Shown piece after piece: positions 6,889-16,050 of a stretch of 37,628 nt of DNA (position 1 is the first letter of the stretch; every line of letters begins with the position of its first letter). Below the pieces are notes generated by a model. It saw only the letters and a list, made by a program, of their open reading frames with translations. It was not told the origin of the DNA and did not search any database. The stretch covers positions 1 to 37,628 of the forward strand of contig JACQDF010000168.1 of the NCBI GenBank assembly GCA_016201205.1. Direction: 5' to 3'. Origin of the DNA: Acidobacteriota bacterium (GTDB lineage: Bacteria; Acidobacteriota; Terriglobia; Bryobacterales; Bryobacteraceae). Both the position numbers and the translations under genes were made by a program.

Positions 6889-8427
6889 TCAGGCCTCCAC
6901 TTCGATCCGCTCCGGCGTTTTCGGCGTCCGCCAGCCCTCGATCCGGACGAAGTCGGACGCGATCAGGTTCCGAAGAGCGAGAAGGAACTCGTGTTTCGGC
7001 ACGTGCAGTTTTCCGTTCAGCGCTTCGAAGTGCTCGCCGGCAGTGCGCTTGCCGTCGCAGCGGGAAGCGAGCATGGCGATCCAGGCGGCGCAATGCATGC
7101 TCGTCTCGAAGGGATAGGTGTTGAAGAAGGTGTAGCTCAACGGCTGGAGCTCGCCATCGCGGAATGCGTGGCGAACGTGCAGCTCCCAGGCGGGCCCGGG
7201 AGCGGGTTTGGATTCGAGCAGGAGGTCCCCGATGCCGGGCTCCAGGCAGCGCGTTTCCCAATCCACGAGCCATTCCATTTCCTCGATGCCGGTGGCGGGC
7301 CCGCTGGTGCGGCGGACAAAGAACGTCGGCCGTTCAGTTTTCCGTTTTTGCAGCATCATATGGCCAAGCACGACACTCCGGGCTTTCAGCCGGTGATAGA
7401 ACATGTTCCATTCGGGGAGTTTCCAGGCATCCTGGTTCTCCCCGAGGATTTGCTGAATGGCATACTCGCTGGGTTTCATGGAAAGACGGACGAACAGTGC
7501 AACGTCCGATTCCGTGCGATGGGCGCCGAGCCAGCGGCCAATGCGCTCATCAAACGTCTCTCCCTCGCGATCCGTACCCAGGAGCTGGACGTACATCCGG
7601 CCTCCGGGTTCAAGATAAGAGGGGCTTTCGCTGATGAGGCGGGCGACAATCTCTTCGCCATCCGCGCCTCCAACCGAGAAGATCATGCCTTCTTTCAAAG
7701 GGGGCTCGAAGGGCGGATTGCTGGCGATGCGGTCGAAGGTGAGGCCGGCCACGGGAGCGAAAAGGTCGCCCTGGAGAACGTCGACGTTCAGGGCGTTGTT
7801 GAGCCGGCAATTGAATTTCGCATACCGGACAGCGCGCGGGGTAATGTCGATGGCCCACACTTTGTCCGCAAAGCGTGACCCCAGCAGGGCGGCAACCCCG
7901 GCCCCGGCGCCCATGTCGAGAAAGCGCCGGCAGGGCGTCCTGGGAATGCAGTCGATGAATTTCGTGCAGATGCTCTCAATCCCGCTCATGACGTAATCCT
8001 TGCCTCGGTAGCCCGGGCCGCCTTGCCGGAAGCCCCGGTCCGACGCAACAAAAAGACCAAACGCCGGATATAGGATCACCGGGGCGCTGAACTGGCCAGG
8101 CTGCTCCTGGCGAAGAAGGCCGAGTTCCGTCATGGCGTCAAACACGGTGTCCGGCAAATAGCGGGAGATTTCGGAGCGATCCGTTCCATAGCCGCCCAGC
8201 AGGGTTCGGGCCAGAAAGAGCGGCAGCCCTTCGCCGGCGTATTTCCGCCCGAAGTATTCCGCTTGCAGGCCATACGGGTAGAGCAGGTGGTGCAACGCGG
8301 GCAGCTCGAAATGCCGCAACAGAAACTCCTCACAGTAGCCGGACGAGGCAAGAAAGGCGCGGGCGGCGGCAAAGACATCCGGACCGGCGAGCCGCAAGGG
8401 AAAGTCATCGCTCATGCCTTCCAGCAT
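6889..8427 (-). CDS. HemK/PrmC-like class I SAM methyltransferase, large
   Basis: A 512-residue protein. Residues 1-160 form an alpha-helical region, possibly winged-helix-like. A Rossmann methyltransferase core follows, with motif I DMGAGAGVAALLG at 171-183, acidic motif II WAID at 191-194, and SNPPFEPP at 236-243. NPPF is a variant of the NPPY of N5-glutamine and ribosomal-RNA methyltransferases. Residues after about 350 match nothing I recognise. The target is unknown; a protein glutamine, an RNA base or a small molecule are all possible. A second ATG at 8415 could be the start instead. It is divergent from tssK, with only 38 bp between start codons. Confidence 0.75.
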   Translation of the reverse strand: MLEGMSDDFPLRLAGPDVFAAARAFLASSGYCEEFLLRHFELPALHHLLYPYGLQAEYFGRKYAGEGLPLFLARTLLGGYGTDRSEISRYLPDTVFDAMTELGLLRQEQPGQFSAPVILYPAFGLFVASDRGFRQGGPGYRGKDYVMSGIESICTKFIDCIPRTPCRRFLDMGAGAGVAALLGSRFADKVWAIDITPRAVRYAKFNCRLNNALNVDVLQGDLFAPVAGLTFDRIASNPPFEPPLKEGMIFSVGGADGEEIVARLISESPSYLEPGGRMYVQLLGTDREGETFDERIGRWLGAHRTESDVALFVRLSMKPSEYAIQQILGENQDAWKLPEWNMFYHRLKARSVVLGHMMLQKRKTERPTFFVRRTSGPATGIEEMEWLVDWETRCLEPGIGDLLLESKPAPGPAWELHVRHAFRDGELQPLSYTFFNTYPFETSMHCAAWIAMLASRCDGKRTAGEHFEALNGKLHVPKHEFLLALRNLIASDFVRIEGWRTPKTPERIEVEA

Positions 8428-8451
8428 AACCTCCGGCGAGGTGAAATCTGG

Positions 8452-8457
8452 TACGTT
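8452..8457 (+). promoter_or_regulatory. -10-like box close to the tssK start
   Basis: TACGTT ends 8 nt before the ATG of tssK, so transcription would begin at or next to the start codon. No Shine-Dalgarno is visible, which fits a leaderless message. There is no convincing -35. Confidence 0.3.
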
Positions 8458-8465
8458 AGTGTCGA

Positions 8466-9815
8466 ATGAAGCGACTGCAACCGGTCATCTGGATGAAGGG
8501 CGCTTTTCTGAACGCGCAGCACCTGCAAAGCCAGGACCGGTTTCTCGACAACACCTTGCAGTTCCAGATGGAGTCGCTGAGCTCCTATCCATGGGGATTC
8601 CGTGAGCTGCGCCTGGACCAGGAGGCGCTGGCGGCGGGCAACATCGCGATTTCCCGGGCGTCAGGCATTTTTCCGGATGGACTGCTGTTCGACCTGCCGG
8701 ACGCGGATCCGGCTCCTCCTTTGCGGCCGATCACGGAGTACTTCGAGAAGGATCAGACGCAGTGCGACGTGTACCTGGCGATTCCGCAGTATCGCGAGCG
8801 GGGGCTGAACGTGTCGATGGGGAGCCGCAACGCGGACACCCGCTATCTGGCCGATGTGATCATGCTGCGGGATGAAAACACGGGCGCCACCGAGAAGCCG
8901 GTGCAGGTGGCCCGGAAGAATTTCCGTTTTCTGTTTGAAGGCGAGAATCTGAAAGGCTACTCCTCGCTGCGGATGGCGAGAGTGCGAAAAACATCCGCCG
9001 GAACGCTCCAGATGGATACGCGTTTCCAGCCGCCGTTGCTGGACATCGCCACCAGCGATTACCTGATGTCGATCGCCCGCCGGCTGGTGGAGATTCTTTC
9101 CGCCAAAAGCAGCATCCTGGCCGGACTGCGCCGGCAGAAGAACCTGACGCTGGCGGATTTCGGCACCTCCGACATCGCGAACTTCTGGCTTCTGTACACG
9201 GTCAACTCGCACTTTCCGCTCATCCAGCATCTGTTTGAAACGCGGCGCGGGCACCCCCAGGAACTATTCATGACGATGCTCTCGCTGGCCGGATGCCTGA
9301 CGACGTTCTCGACCCTGATTCACCCCCGCGATCTGCCCAAATATGATCACGAGGACCCTGAGCCTCCGTTCAGCGACCTGGACGAGAAACTGCGGAACCT
9401 GCTTGAAACCGTGGTGCCGAGCAACTTCGTGTCGCTGGCGCTGAAACTGGTGGCCCCGCACATCTACGCGACCGCCCTGGCCGATGACAAGTACTTCAAG
9501 GACACGCGGATGTACCTGGCGATCAATGCCGACATGAACGAGGGGGAATTGATCGCCAAGGCGCCCTCGCTGATCAAAGTGTGCTCGGCCAATCACATCG
9601 AGCACCTGGTGCGGCAGGCGCTGCCAGGCGTGCTGTTGACGCACACACCACGTCCGCCAAGCGCGATTCCGGTGAAGCTGAACCATCAGTACTTCAGCCT
9701 GAACTTGAGCGGCGTGTACTGGGAGGCGGTTCTGCGTGCCCGCAACCTGGCGGCGTACGTGCCAGGCGATTTTCCATCGCCGCAACTGGAGCTCATCATC
9801 CTTCTGCCGGAATAG
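8466..9815 (+). CDS. tssK: Type VI secretion baseplate protein TssK
   Basis: A 449-residue protein matching the TssK family in length and in its N-terminal signature (VIWMKGAFLNAQHLQSQD, compare the usual VxWxEGxFLxPQHFQxxD). TssK links the type VI secretion baseplate to the membrane complex in the cytoplasm. Later blocks such as FSDLDEKLRNLLE and the C-terminal YFSLNLSGVYWEAVLRARNLAAYVP region also fit. No other tss gene is in the window: the upstream neighbour is a divergent methyltransferase and a hairpin follows. It is therefore either an isolated component of a cluster elsewhere or a reused orphan. The reading frame is complete. Confidence 0.88.
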   Translation: MKRLQPVIWMKGAFLNAQHLQSQDRFLDNTLQFQMESLSSYPWGFRELRLDQEALAAGNIAISRASGIFPDGLLFDLPDADPAPPLRPITEYFEKDQTQCDVYLAIPQYRERGLNVSMGSRNADTRYLADVIMLRDENTGATEKPVQVARKNFRFLFEGENLKGYSSLRMARVRKTSAGTLQMDTRFQPPLLDIATSDYLMSIARRLVEILSAKSSILAGLRRQKNLTLADFGTSDIANFWLLYTVNSHFPLIQHLFETRRGHPQELFMTMLSLAGCLTTFSTLIHPRDLPKYDHEDPEPPFSDLDEKLRNLLETVVPSNFVSLALKLVAPHIYATALADDKYFKDTRMYLAINADMNEGELIAKAPSLIKVCSANHIEHLVRQALPGVLLTHTPRPPSAIPVKLNHQYFSLNLSGVYWEAVLRARNLAAYVPGDFPSPQLELIILLPE

Positions 9816-9817
9816 AG

Positions 9818-9836
9818 CACGGCCCTCCGAGCCGTG
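9818..9836 (+). terminator. Hairpin after tssK
   Basis: CACGGC (9818-9823) and GCCGTG (9831-9836) form a perfect 6-bp stem with a 7-nt loop, extendable by a G-T and an A-T pair. It begins 3 bp after the tssK stop. There is no strong T-run, so termination strength is uncertain. Confidence 0.45.
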
Positions 9837-9870
9837 TTGAATCGGCGTCGCAGGCCGGGGGCCCCTACGC

Positions 9871-9876
9871 TACAAT
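9871..9876 (+). promoter_or_regulatory. -10 box for the Oar/peptidase operon
   Basis: TACAAT ends 9 nt before the ATG at 9886. This suggests an almost leaderless transcript for the operon running to 15932. No good -35 hexamer lies 16-18 bp upstream. Confidence 0.4.
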
Positions 9877-9885
9877 ACTGGGGCT

Positions 9886-12831
9886 ATGTCTCGTGCAACT
9901 TCTCATCTGCTCCTGTTTTCCTGTGCTTTCGCTTTGCCGTTGTTCGGCCAGTCGGAAGTGGGCGGCGCCACTCTGAACGGCGCCATTACGGATCCGACCG
10001 GCGCCGCCGTTGCCGGCGCCAAAATCACCGTGTCGAATCCGGAAACCGGGTATTCCCGCGCCTCCGAATCCAACGAGTCCGGCCTGTACACGCTGGTCCG
10101 CCTGCCGGTAGGCCGGTACGACATGCTGGTGGAAAAGCAGGGCTTCAAACCGACGCGGCGGACCGGACTCGGGCTGGCGATCGGCGCCGTGGCGACGCTG
10201 AACATCGCACTCGAACTGGGCGCCACACAGGAAACAGTTACGATCACGGAAGAGCTGCCGCTGGTCGAGTCGACACGGTCGCAGACAAGCACCGTCGTCA
10301 ACGAACGGGCGGTAAAAGAATTGCCCGTCAATGGCCGCAATTTTATGGACTTCGTAGTGCTGACGCCGGGTGTGGTCCGCGATCCGACGCGAACAGGCGA
10401 CCTTTCGTTCGCCGGCCAGCGTGGAACAGCGAACAGCCTGTTGATCGATGGCGGCGACAGCAACAACCTGTTCTTTGGCCAGTCTTCCGGACGCGCTGGC
10501 GGAGGGCGCAACCCGTACACGTTCTCGACCGAGGCGGTGCAGGAGTTTCAGGTGAACGCAGCCGGGTACAACGCGGAAATGGGGCGCTCCGGCGGGGGCA
10601 TTATCAACGTGATCACACGCTCGGGCACCAACGAATACCATGCCGCCGGACTCTGGTTTTTCCGCGACCGCGCCCTGAACGCGAACACCTTCCTGAACAA
10701 CGCTGGCAACCGGCCCAGACAGCCGTACCACTTCAATCAGTACGGCGGCAACGCGGGCGGGCCCATCAAAAAAGACAAAGTCTTCTTTTTTTACAACTAC
10801 GACGGGCAGCGCAATACCGGGCCGAATGAAGTCTTCTTCCCGTTCTCGCCGCCGGTGGATGCCCTCTCCCAGCAGGCCGTTCAGGAGATCAGCAAGTATC
10901 TGGCGTCGTATACCACCACCCAGAACAACGATATTCACACCGTCAAGATCGACTACATCCTCAGCCCTTCCGAGAACATCAGCGGGCGCTACAACGGGCA
11001 TCGCTTCAAGGGGGCGAATTTCGAGAACGGCGGGCCGCGAAGCGCCCAGTCCGGAACAGGCAACAGCAATGTCTTCACCGACAACGTAGCCATCAACTAC
11101 ACGAAAACGATCGGCGCGCGAGCGGTGTGGGACTCGCGCTTTATCTATATGAAGGACGACCTGCCGGGCACCGCCAACTCGAACGATCCGGAAACCACTG
11201 TCCGGCAGAACGGCGTCACCTACCTCCGGTTCGGCCGCAACAGCTTCAGCCCGCGCTACACCATCACCAGGCGATACCAGCCGATCAACTCGGTGACGCA
11301 CCTTCGCGGCCGGCACACTTACAAAATGGGCTTCGATCTGAACTTCGAGCGCATCGAGAATTTCTTCCCTGGGAATTTCGGGGGCGTGTGGACCTTCGAC
11401 AGCCTGGCGGACTATGCCTCGCGCCGCCCCTTCTCGTTCACCCAGGGCTTTGCGGGCCCGGGCACCGAAGGGCCGCTGACCTTTCCGAACGCCAACGAGT
11501 ACGCGTTCTTCGTGCAGGATAACTGGCGCGTTTCGGACCGGCTGACCTTGAACTATGGCGTCCGCTACGACCTGTTTTCCTATGCGCAGGCCAAAGTGAA
11601 GAACCCGGACCAGCGGTTGCTGGCCGCCGGTCTGGACACCTCGCGCGTCAACAGGGACAAGAACAACTGGGCGCCCCGATTCGGCTTCGCCTACAAGGCG
11701 AATCAGAGCGGCCGCATCGTGGCCCGCGGAGGCTACGGTGTCTTCTACGGGCGCACGGCGAGCATCCTGATCGGAACGGCGCACTCGCAGAACGGCATCC
11801 AGGTGCAGACCTACACGCTGCAATCGAACTTCCCGGCGTATCCGAACATCCTCACCGGAATTCCGAGCGCGGCGCGCACCATCGACATCTACGTGGTGGC
11901 GCCGAATTACGTGCAACCGGTGACGCACCAGTGGAACGCCAACCTCGAATTCCAGCTCGGCAAGGATTGGGCGCTGACTCTGGGGTATCTGGGCGTCCGC
12001 GGCGTCCACTTGAGCCGCACGCGCGACATCAATCTGTTTCCGGCCGATGCGCAGCAGGGCCGCTACGCCGACGGCACGGCAGTCACCTACCTCCGGCGGC
12101 CGGGCAACCGGCCCAATCCGGCGTTCCGTCGCATCAGCCTCTTTGACAGCGGCGGCGACTCGATCTATCACGGCGGCTTCGTTCAGTTGACGAAGCGCTT
12201 CTCGAAGAACTTTCAGCTCCTGACTTCCTACACGTGGTCGAAAGTGATCGACACGACGCCGGACCAGACCTCAGTGGTGGTGGGAGGCGGGGACGACGCC
12301 AAAGTGGCCCAGGACACCCTGTTGCCGAACCTGGACCGGGCGCGAGGGGAGGCGGATATCCGCCACGTATGGGTGCTCTCGGGGGTGTGGGATGTCTCGT
12401 ACGCGCGCTCGCTGTCCAATCCCGCGTTGCGGGCGCTGCTGCGCGACTACCAGCTTTCCCTCATCACCAGCGTCCGGTCGCCGCGGCCATTCTCGCCGAC
12501 CGTCGGAGGAAACAGTGATGTGAACAACGACGGCAACAACCGCACCGACCGCTCGCCGGGATTCGGCCGGAACTCGGTGGACGCCTATGGCTTTGCGGGC
12601 GTGGATGTGCGCTTCTCGCGCGACATCGGCCTGTACAAGGAACGGGCAAAGCTGCGGCTGATTTTCGAAGTGTTCAACTTGACCAACCGCGCGAATTTCC
12701 TTGATCTGAACCGCTCGCCGTTCAACTTCAATCTGGCGGCGCGGACGTTCACCCCGGTGGCGACGTACCGGACGCCGAGCGTGAGCGGGGATCCGCGGAT
12801 TATGCAACTGGCCGCGAGAATCTTCTTCTGA
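9886..12831 (+). CDS. Oar-like TonB-dependent outer-membrane protein (Oar-1)
   Basis: A 981-residue outer-membrane protein. A signal peptide (about residues 1-21, ending ...LPLFGQ) leads to a carboxypeptidase-regulatory-like beta-sandwich (about 25-110; GAITDPTGAAVAGAKITV, then SGLYTLVRLPVGRYDMLV). Next are a plug-like region with LPVNGRNFMDFVVLTPGV and a large barrel ending in Phe (AARIFF), the usual barrel-assembly signal. Such proteins are thought to take up peptides, sugars or other large nutrients, or to act in adhesion; the substrate is not readable. The TGA stop is directly followed by the GTG of a secreted peptidase, which suggests a shared job in peptide use. It is the first gene of a four-gene operon. 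Confidence 0.88.
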   Translation: MSRATSHLLLFSCAFALPLFGQSEVGGATLNGAITDPTGAAVAGAKITVSNPETGYSRASESNESGLYTLVRLPVGRYDMLVEKQGFKPTRRTGLGLAIGAVATLNIALELGATQETVTITEELPLVESTRSQTSTVVNERAVKELPVNGRNFMDFVVLTPGVVRDPTRTGDLSFAGQRGTANSLLIDGGDSNNLFFGQSSGRAGGGRNPYTFSTEAVQEFQVNAAGYNAEMGRSGGGIINVITRSGTNEYHAAGLWFFRDRALNANTFLNNAGNRPRQPYHFNQYGGNAGGPIKKDKVFFFYNYDGQRNTGPNEVFFPFSPPVDALSQQAVQEISKYLASYTTTQNNDIHTVKIDYILSPSENISGRYNGHRFKGANFENGGPRSAQSGTGNSNVFTDNVAINYTKTIGARAVWDSRFIYMKDDLPGTANSNDPETTVRQNGVTYLRFGRNSFSPRYTITRRYQPINSVTHLRGRHTYKMGFDLNFERIENFFPGNFGGVWTFDSLADYASRRPFSFTQGFAGPGTEGPLTFPNANEYAFFVQDNWRVSDRLTLNYGVRYDLFSYAQAKVKNPDQRLLAAGLDTSRVNRDKNNWAPRFGFAYKANQSGRIVARGGYGVFYGRTASILIGTAHSQNGIQVQTYTLQSNFPAYPNILTGIPSAARTIDIYVVAPNYVQPVTHQWNANLEFQLGKDWALTLGYLGVRGVHLSRTRDINLFPADAQQGRYADGTAVTYLRRPGNRPNPAFRRISLFDSGGDSIYHGGFVQLTKRFSKNFQLLTSYTWSKVIDTTPDQTSVVVGGGDDAKVAQDTLLPNLDRARGEADIRHVWVLSGVWDVSYARSLSNPALRALLRDYQLSLITSVRSPRPFSPTVGGNSDVNNDGNNRTDRSPGFGRNSVDAYGFAGVDVRFSRDIGLYKERAKLRLIFEVFNLTNRANFLDLNRSPFNFNLAARTFTPVATYRTPSVSGDPRIMQLAARIFF

Positions 12832-14064
12832 GTGCGGACCTGCTTCTGTTTGCTCATCGCGCCTCTGCTGGGGGCACAGCAGGAGCTGCCCGGCAGAGCG
12901 GACGTGCGCAAAGCGCTCGAATATATTCGCGGGAATCATGAAGCGCACCTGGAAAGGCAGGTGCGGATCGCGGAGATTCCGGCCCCTACGTTTCACGAAG
13001 CCGAACGCGCGCGCTTCATGGCGGACCAGTTGCGGCGTGCGGGTTTGAGGGATGTGGAGATCGACAAACAGGGCAATGTAACGGGCTGGCGGCCGGGAAA
13101 GACGGCACAAACGCTGGTCCTGGCCGCCCATCTGGACATTTCCTTCGCCCCGGGAGTGAACACGAAGGTGCGCAAAGAGGGCAAGCGCTGGTACGGGCCC
13201 GGCCTGGCGGATGACAGCCGCGGGCTGGCGGCCCTGCTGGCGATCGCGGAAGCGATGAATCACGCGAAAATCGAGACACGGCAGACCCTGCTCTTTGTGG
13301 CGAATGTCGGCGAAGAGGGACTGGGCGACTTGATCGGAATCAAGTATCTGTTCCGCGAGAGCCCCCACCGGGAGCGGCTGAAAGCGTTTATCTCGATTGA
13401 CGGCACCAATCCGGCGCGGATCACCAACGGCGGAACGGGGGTCAAGCGGTATCGCGTGGATCTGCGCGCACCCGGGGGTCACAGCTATGGCAATTTCGGA
13501 CGTCCGAGTGCGATTCATACCGCCGGGCGGATCGTCGCCAAGCTGGCTGCGATGGAGGCGCCGCCATCTCCGAAGACGACCTATAACGTCGGCAGGATCA
13601 GCGGCGGGACGGCCATCAACGCCATTGCCGAAGAGTGCACGATGGAAATCGACCTGCGCAGCGAGAGCCCGGGCGAGCTGGACCGGATTGAGCTGAAGAT
13701 GCACGAAGCAGTGAGGCTGGCGGTGGAGGAAGAGAATTCGTTCCGCGGCCCATCCGGGCTTCAGGTGAAAGCGGCGACCAGGCTGGTTGGACAGCGGCCC
13801 GCGGGCCAGACACCGGAAACCGATGCCCTGGTCAGAGCGGCTCAATGGGCTTCGAGGGCTACCGGGCACACGCCGCGGCTTGGTTATGCGAGCACCGATT
13901 CGAATTTCCCTATCAGCATCGGCATCCCGTCTGTTACTTTAGGTGGAGGCGGTCGCTCCGATAACGCGCATTCTTTGCAGGAATGGTTTGAGCCTGAGGA
14001 TGCCTGGAAAGGGCCGCAGACCGTCCTGCTGACGATCCTGGCTTACGATTCCGCGGAAAGGTAA
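12832..14064 (+). CDS. Secreted M20-family zinc metallopeptidase
   Basis: A 410-residue di-zinc peptidase. An N-terminal signal peptide ends near GAQQ (residues 14-17), so it should act in the periplasm. Likely zinc ligands and catalytic residues are His100 and Asp102 (LAAHLD), Asp127 or 128 (GLADDS), Glu161/Glu162 (VGEEGLGD), Asp190 (ISIDG) and His380 (NAHSLQEW). The dimerisation lid is near 200-310. Family members cleave di- and tripeptides or N-acyl amino acids. The start is a GTG touching the stop of the Oar gene (TGAGTG), so translation is probably coupled. The next gene begins 4 bp after its stop. Confidence 0.88.
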   Translation: MRTCFCLLIAPLLGAQQELPGRADVRKALEYIRGNHEAHLERQVRIAEIPAPTFHEAERARFMADQLRRAGLRDVEIDKQGNVTGWRPGKTAQTLVLAAHLDISFAPGVNTKVRKEGKRWYGPGLADDSRGLAALLAIAEAMNHAKIETRQTLLFVANVGEEGLGDLIGIKYLFRESPHRERLKAFISIDGTNPARITNGGTGVKRYRVDLRAPGGHSYGNFGRPSAIHTAGRIVAKLAAMEAPPSPKTTYNVGRISGGTAINAIAEECTMEIDLRSESPGELDRIELKMHEAVRLAVEEENSFRGPSGLQVKAATRLVGQRPAGQTPETDALVRAAQWASRATGHTPRLGYASTDSNFPISIGIPSVTLGGGGRSDNAHSLQEWFEPEDAWKGPQTVLLTILAYDSAER

Positions 14065-14068
14065 ATTC

Positions 14069-14806
14069 GTGCTGTCGAGAGTAGTCTTGTCGTCGTTGCT
14101 GGCTGGTGCGATTTCGCTCGCGGGCGAATCCCAGGACCCCGTTGCAAAGAGGCTCGCACAGGCCGGGCCGGCCTCCATACCGGTGAGGAACTCGGCGGCT
14201 GCTGGTAGGCCCGGCGCGTTGTGCGAGCGAGTTTCTGAAAAGAAGAACGAAACCGTTGTGGAAATGAGCAGCAGCGAGATTCCGCAACTGCCCGACTGGC
14301 GGATTCGCGGCCGAGTCCTGGCTCGAAAGGTCCTCGGGCCGCAAGCGGTCCTCGAAACGCTTCCCGGGATGGCACTGGATGAGGCGCGCAACTTCCCCGA
14401 TGAGTGGGGGCGCAGGCCGTCGGGGCTGGCCAAGCGGCTCGCCAACCAGTACGGGCAATTCGCGCTGGGCGAGTTCGTTGAATTCGGGGTTTCGGCGATG
14501 CACAAGGAAGATCCCCGGTACTACCGGCTTGGGCAGGGCACTGCGATCGGGCGAACCGGGCATGTCTTCAAGAACACTTTCCTGTCACACCCTTCCGACG
14601 GCTCCGCCGGCATGAAGCTGGCCGTGGGCCGGATGGTCGGTGTCTACGGCTCTTGGGGCATCGCCACCCGCTGGCTGCCCTACTCGCAGCAGACATGGAG
14701 CAGTTTCGTTCTCTACGGAAGCATCGGAATGCTGACCAAGACCGGTGTGAATGCACTGCGGGAATTCTGGCCGGACGCCAGGCGCAGGTTGTTTCACAAG
14801 AAATAA
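14069..14806 (+). CDS. Exported protein of unknown function
   Basis: A 245-residue protein with a likely signal peptide (residues 1-18, ending SLAG). I recognise no named domain. The central region has a DPRYYRLGQG segment resembling unnamed acidobacterial proteins I recall, and the last third has two mildly hydrophobic stretches (VGVYGSWGIATRWL and SSFVLYGSIGMLT) that could be amphipathic or membrane-associated. The start is GTG at 14069, 4 bp after the peptidase stop; the aminotransferase ATG lies 10 bp after its end. Its place in the operon suggests a periplasmic or envelope role with the Oar receptor and peptidase, but this is context only. Confidence 0.75.
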   Translation: MLSRVVLSSLLAGAISLAGESQDPVAKRLAQAGPASIPVRNSAAAGRPGALCERVSEKKNETVVEMSSSEIPQLPDWRIRGRVLARKVLGPQAVLETLPGMALDEARNFPDEWGRRPSGLAKRLANQYGQFALGEFVEFGVSAMHKEDPRYYRLGQGTAIGRTGHVFKNTFLSHPSDGSAGMKLAVGRMVGVYGSWGIATRWLPYSQQTWSSFVLYGSIGMLTKTGVNALREFWPDARRRLFHKK

Positions 14807-14816
14807 TTTTCCCATC

Positions 14817-15932
14817 ATGAGCATCGAACCGTTCCGGATGGAGCGCATGCAGTCCACCTGGGAGAACCTGGTGGAGTACGACATGAGCGAAAGCGGAGTG
14901 CGGCCGCTGACGCTGCGCGAATTGATCGAGATGGGATTTGACCTGGAAGGATTCCTGGACGTGCCGCTCGGCTACAGCCAGTCGAACGGGACACTGGAGC
15001 TGCGGGAGACCCTGACGGGCGTTTATCCGGGCGCGACGGTGGACCACATGGAAGTGACCAACGGAACGTCGGAGGCGAATTACCTCGTGGCGCTGGCGCT
15101 GGTCGAGCCAGGCGACCGGGTGGCGATGGAGACGCCCAACTACATGCAGTATCCGGGCGTGGTGCGCAGCCTGGGCGCGGAAGTGGCGCCGTTCCGGCTG
15201 GTGGAAGAGGAGGGCTGGGAGCCGGATTGGGAGCAGTTTGAGCGCGCCGTGCAACCTGGGACGCGGCTGGTGTATCTCTCGAATCCGAACAATCCGACAG
15301 GCTCCGTGCTCTCGCCAGCCGCGATGCGGCGGATTGTCGAGCGCGTCGAGCAGGCGGGAGCGTGGCTGCTGGCCGATGAAGTGTACCAGGGCGCGGAGAT
15401 CCACCGCGAGCGCACGCCGGGGTTCTGGGGCATGAGTGATCGCGTCATCATCACCAGCGGGCTTTCCAAGGCGTACGGCATTCCCGGTGTGCGCATCGGC
15501 TGGATCGTGGGTCCGAAGGAGCTGATTGAAAAATGCTGGACCCAGCATGATTATCTGACCATCGGGCCCAGCAAGCTGTCGGACCGCCTGGCGCGAGTGG
15601 CGGTGGCGAATCGCGAACGGTGTTATGCGCGGACGCGAGCCATCCTGCAACGCAACCTGCAAGCAGCGCGGCAGTGGGTGGACGGCTTCGGCGGTTTCCT
15701 GCGGTGGCGGGAGCCGGAAGCGGCGGCGATCGGCCTGGTGAAGTACAAAGCGCCGATCCCGAGTATCGAGCTCGCTGAGCGCGTGCGCGTGCGGCAAAGC
15801 ACCCTCATCGTGCCGGGTGCGCACCTGGGGCTGGAAGGCTACTTGCGATTGTGGATCGGCGGGCGGGAAGAATTTCTGCGGGAAGGCCTGCGCCGGATTG
15901 GGGAAGAATTGCAGGCAGTACGGCAATCGTAA
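14817..15932 (+). CDS. PLP-dependent class I/II aminotransferase
   Basis: A 371-residue fold-type I aminotransferase. NPNNPTG is at 156-162, DEVYQG at 187-192, the PLP lysine is Lys218 (SGLSKAYG), and the substrate carboxylate-binding Arg is near the C-terminus (RLWIGG). It should exchange amino groups between an amino acid and a 2-oxo acid in the cytoplasm; substrate is unknown. ATG at 14817 was chosen over an upstream in-frame codon at 14751, which would overlap the previous gene by 56 bp without homology. As last gene of the Oar/peptidase operon, it could process amino acids released from imported peptides. Confidence 0.88.
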   Translation: MSIEPFRMERMQSTWENLVEYDMSESGVRPLTLRELIEMGFDLEGFLDVPLGYSQSNGTLELRETLTGVYPGATVDHMEVTNGTSEANYLVALALVEPGDRVAMETPNYMQYPGVVRSLGAEVAPFRLVEEEGWEPDWEQFERAVQPGTRLVYLSNPNNPTGSVLSPAAMRRIVERVEQAGAWLLADEVYQGAEIHRERTPGFWGMSDRVIITSGLSKAYGIPGVRIGWIVGPKELIEKCWTQHDYLTIGPSKLSDRLARVAVANRERCYARTRAILQRNLQAARQWVDGFGGFLRWREPEAAAIGLVKYKAPIPSIELAERVRVRQSTLIVPGAHLGLEGYLRLWIGGREEFLREGLRRIGEELQAVRQS

Positions 15933-16050
15933 CAACCGTAAAATCCGGGAAAGGCTGGCCGGTGCAACGCTTTTGCCGGCGGCCGCTGCCGCATACTAAA
16001 CTGGTGGAACAGGGGTTGGATCTACGTTTCATACCGGAAGGAGGAGTTTC

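Noticed and set aside
9865..12171. Minus-strand 768-codon open frame opposite Oar-1
   Set aside because: It is a GC-driven shadow: the plus-strand frame has a signal peptide, domains and a barrel end, while the antisense product has no recognisable motif.
12271..13869. Minus-strand 532-codon open frame opposite Oar-1 and the M20 peptidase
   Set aside because: It crosses two well-supported genes and has an Arg/His/Pro-rich shadow composition.
8466..15932. A type VI secretion cluster
   Set aside because: Only tssK is present; the following genes are receptor, peptidase and aminotransferase.
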